DNA of 8,761 nucleotides from Bacteroidota bacterium (lineage in GTDB: Bacteria; Bacteroidota; Bacteroidia; Flavobacteriales_D; Crocinitomicaceae), in contig VGMK01000075.1 of assembly GCA_016866375.1 (NCBI GenBank), forward strand, positions 1 through 8,761, in the 5' to 3' direction. Under the pieces are notes generated by a model, which did no database searches, was not told the origin of the DNA, and worked only from the letters and a program-made list of their open reading frames with translations. Both the position numbers and the translations under genes were made by a program. This document shows, one piece after another, positions 6,929-8,761 of this stretch. Position 1 is the first letter of the stretch. Every line of letters starts with the position of its first letter.

Positions 6929-7666
6929 CTATTTTAATAAACTTCCGAATACTTTTGAAAGAAGTTCAGTAACACGTGCAGCAGGATCTTTGCGAATTTT
7001 ATTTTCTTCTTTTGAAACCATAACAAATAAGCCGTCAATGGCTTTTTGCGTAACGTAAGCATCCAAATCTGGATTTAGCTTTTGGCCTCCCGTCAAAGTC
7101 ATTGCATTGTTATATTTTGTAATAATTGGATTCCAGTAGGATGTTAATTTGACCTCCGAAGTAGCCCTCTTCACGATGGGTGAAAATGCGGTTACAAGTT
7201 TTGATGAAGTGTTATCTTTTAAAAACTTTGTTGCCGCACCATCTCCACCATTGAGTATGGAAAAGCCATCTTTCACCGACATCGATTTTATTGCATCGGC
7301 AAAAATGGGGAGTGCTTCTTTCGTTGCTTCCTCTGCCGCTCTGTTTAAAGTTTTTTCGAATATTTCAACTTGATTGTTGAGTTTTAAGTCCAATGCTTTA
7401 TCTTTTACCTTTTGAGCATCGGGAGGAAAAGGTAATCTTATTTCATTGTTATTGAAAAAACCATTTTCCACGGAGGTAAGGTTAACTGAATTTTTTATTC
7501 CCACTTGCAGTGCCTCACGAAGTCCGGCAATAACCTCATCATTTGTAAGTTGTGGTTTATTATCGCTGGCAGTACTCGAGGTACTCACCAAATTTGTAGC
7601 CTCATTTAATACCTCACATGAGTATATTGTAGCTACCAAAAATAAAAATAAAGAAGTTTTTACCAT
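6929..7666 (-). CDS. DUF4197 domain lipoprotein
   Basis: A 245-residue protein recognised as the DUF4197 family, whose function is not established to my knowledge. The N-terminus MVKTSLFLFLVATIYSC is a short lipoprotein signal peptide; the lipobox-like IYSC puts the lipidated cysteine at C17, so the mature protein should sit on the periplasmic side of a membrane. The residues after Cys (E-V-L-N-E) do not form a clear surface-export signal, so outward display is not indicated. After a Ser/Thr-rich linker (about 27-36) comes the family domain (about 40-245), with EALQVGIKNSV (51-61), EIRLPFPP (75-82), LNRAAEEA (107-114), LNGGDGAATKFLK (138-150), YWNPIITKYN (177-186), LNPDLDAYVTQKAIDGLF (197-214) and the end motif IRKDPAARVTELL (224-236). 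The ATG is preceded by a weak AAGG at suitable distance and starts 4 bases after the stop of the secreted PKD protein; the stop is one base before the phosphorylase start. Confidence 0.88.
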   Translation of the reverse strand: MVKTSLFLFLVATIYSCEVLNEATNLVSTSSTASDNKPQLTNDEVIAGLREALQVGIKNSVNLTSVENGFFNNNEIRLPFPPDAQKVKDKALDLKLNNQVEIFEKTLNRAAEEATKEALPIFADAIKSMSVKDGFSILNGGDGAATKFLKDNTSSKLVTAFSPIVKRATSEVKLTSYWNPIITKYNNAMTLTGGQKLNPDLDAYVTQKAIDGLFVMVSKEENKIRKDPAARVTELLSKVFGSLLK

Positions 7667-7670
7667 TTTC

Positions 7671-8761
7671 TTACCTTAATACATTTACAAAACCAGTTTT
7701 AAAGTCTTTGCCATCGTTGTCTTTGACCTTATATGAGACTTTCCACGTATATGTACCACTCTGAACATTCTGACCTTTACACGTGCCATCCCAAGCTACC
7801 GAAGCATCGAAAGATTCCCATATTTTCTCTCCCCAGCGATTATATATTTGTAACTGGAAATTTTCGAAGTCTATACCGTCGATATATAAGAGCCAATTTT
7901 GATTGTGCTCATCGTCGTCGGGAGTAAAGGTATTCGGAGCATAAATTATGATGTCCGGCACTATTTCGATTTCAAGTGTTATGGAATCTGAACAACCCTC
8001 AGTAGTGGTAACTATTAAGGTAATTGGATAGGTTCCTGTAATCCCTTCAGGGTATGATATTACTGCGTTTGACCCTGTTGATATAATTGAGGTTGAACCT
8101 GGACTGAACCAATTCCAAACAGCAATATTTCCTTCTGAGAGATCTGAAGTTTGAATGGTTGTTTCAAACCATGTTGCAGGGTTTTTAGAAATTGTAAAAT
8201 CTGCAATTGGCACAGGTGTCACTTCAACAATATTGGGAATATTTGTTGTGTAAATACAACCATAATATGAAGTAACCGTCATTTGAACATCATACAATCC
8301 AACATTTGGAAAATCAGCTGTTAAGTCTTCAGAACCAACCAAATTGTATACTTGACCATTTGAAAAAGCATATTGAGTAACTGCAATATCCTGAGAATTT
8401 ACCGACGTATTGGTAAATGTAAACTGCCCGGGAATACAATCTTTCGGTTTATCCGGATCAACATCAGGAGAAATTTCCGTAGGAAAGGTAATAGTTAAAC
8501 ACTCTTGAGTTGTGGGTGAACCACATTGTTCTGATAGCGTCAGACAATATTGGGTTCCTGAGGACGCTGGCTCAGTAGTCAGTGAATTATTATTCCCCAC
8601 CACATTCCCACCTTGAGTCCAAGTGTAGATGTAGGGAGAAGAACCTCCAGCGGCCGTAGCATTGAGCGTAATAAGTGTCCCAGGACAAATCATAGAATCT
8701 GGGGTTAAGAAGATTATTGAAAGAGCATCAGGTTCACCAATAGTTATTTGGATTGTTTGAA
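7671..8761 (-). CDS. PKD-repeat cell-surface protein with T9SS type-B sorting domain, N-terminus beyond window
   Basis: C-terminal 362 residues of a larger extracellular protein; the frame stays open to the right edge, so the internal Met at 8693 is not the start. Three Ig/PKD-like modules are visible (numbering from the edge): about 24-92 beginning CPGTLITLNA, about 107-180 beginning DCIPGQFTFTNTS, and about 184-267 containing WNWFSPGS and TYPITLIVTTTEGC. The end (about 272-362) is a gliding-motility-associated C-terminal domain: YAPNTFTPDDDEHNQNW, then LQIYNRWGEKIWES, WDGTCKGQ, SGTYTWKVSYKV and the terminal GFVNVLR. In this phylum that domain directs export across the outer membrane by the type IX system, with a type-B signal that is typically attached by, or dependent on, a PorP/SprF-like partner. 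The modules contain several cysteines that could form extracellular disulfides. Role could be adhesion, a gliding adhesin or another surface protein; the missing N-terminus would decide. The DUF4197 gene follows after 4 bases. Confidence 0.92.
   Translation of the reverse strand, partial: QTIQITIGEPDALSIIFLTPDSMICPGTLITLNATAAGGSSPYIYTWTQGGNVVGNNNSLTTEPASSGTQYCLTLSEQCGSPTTQECLTITFPTEISPDVDPDKPKDCIPGQFTFTNTSVNSQDIAVTQYAFSNGQVYNLVGSEDLTADFPNVGLYDVQMTVTSYYGCIYTTNIPNIVEVTPVPIADFTISKNPATWFETTIQTSDLSEGNIAVWNWFSPGSTSIISTGSNAVISYPEGITGTYPITLIVTTTEGCSDSITLEIEIVPDIIIYAPNTFTPDDDEHNQNWLLYIDGIDFENFQLQIYNRWGEKIWESFDASVAWDGTCKGQNVQSGTYTWKVSYKVKDNDGKDFKTGFVNVLR

Noticed and set aside
7149..7373. 74-codon plus-strand open frame
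   Set aside because: Antisense to the DUF4197 gene, with no recognisable product.
7446..7679. 77-codon plus-strand open frame
   Set aside because: Antisense to the DUF4197 N-terminus and signal peptide; no motif.
7733..7927. 64-codon plus-strand open frame
   Set aside because: Antisense to the conserved T9SS C-terminal domain; no motif.
8691..8693. ATG as the possible start of the T9SS-sorted protein
   Set aside because: The frame is open for 22 more codons to the edge with PKD-linker-like sequence (IGEPDAL), and there is no signal peptide after this Met, so it is internal.
1..8761. Mobile element, CRISPR array, tRNA/rRNA or defence island
   Set aside because: No repeats, transposase, integrase, cloverleaf or nuclease/helicase genes are seen; the window is densely packed with metabolic and envelope genes.

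Overview
The window looks like chromosomal DNA from a low-GC member of the Bacteroidota. Four things point there. One gene ends in a type IX secretion (T9SS) type-B 'gliding motility-associated' C-terminal domain. There is a DUF4290 protein, a family known essentially from this phylum. The MurA is of the Bacteroidota-like form with Asp in place of the usual active-site Cys. Start codons mostly have A-rich upstream sequence rather than a strong Shine-Dalgarno. A flavobacterial or related lineage is plausible, but class or genus cannot be fixed from the sequence alone.

Layout. Positions 1-1224 (minus) hold the N-terminal 408 codons of dihydrolipoyl dehydrogenase, running off the left edge. A 142-bp divergent intergenic region (1225-1366) separates it from a plus-strand cluster: short-form purL (1367-3604), a DUF4290 gene (3604-4236), murA (4238-5545) and a membrane-anchored TlpA-like thioredoxin gene (5545-6062). 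The purL/DUF4290 and murA/thioredoxin junctions are one-base stop/start overlaps (TAATG), and DUF4290/murA are one base apart, so this is very probably one translationally coupled operon. Converging on it from the right is a minus-strand cluster, read right to left: a large T9SS-secreted PKD-repeat protein (open at the right edge, stop at 7671), a DUF4197 lipoprotein (6929-7666) and a uridine phosphorylase-like enzyme (6043-6927). The two clusters meet tail to tail with a 20-bp overlap of coding ends.

Most of the content is housekeeping: pyruvate/2-oxoacid dehydrogenase E3, purine synthesis, peptidoglycan precursor synthesis, envelope thiol chemistry and nucleoside salvage. I see no RNA gene, CRISPR array, insertion sequence or phage feature, and no evidence for a novel defence or mobile system. 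The most notable anomaly is a run of ten T residues at the ninth codon of the thioredoxin gene. It puts the otherwise intact, motif-complete domain out of frame with its only plausible start codon, so it is a sequencing error, a real frameshift, or a slippage/recoding site. Secondary points are the Cys-to-Asp MurA (predicted intrinsic fosfomycin resistance), the uncharacterised DUF4290 gene with a Lys/Asn tail embedded in a purine/peptidoglycan operon, and the absence of terminator space between the convergent clusters.
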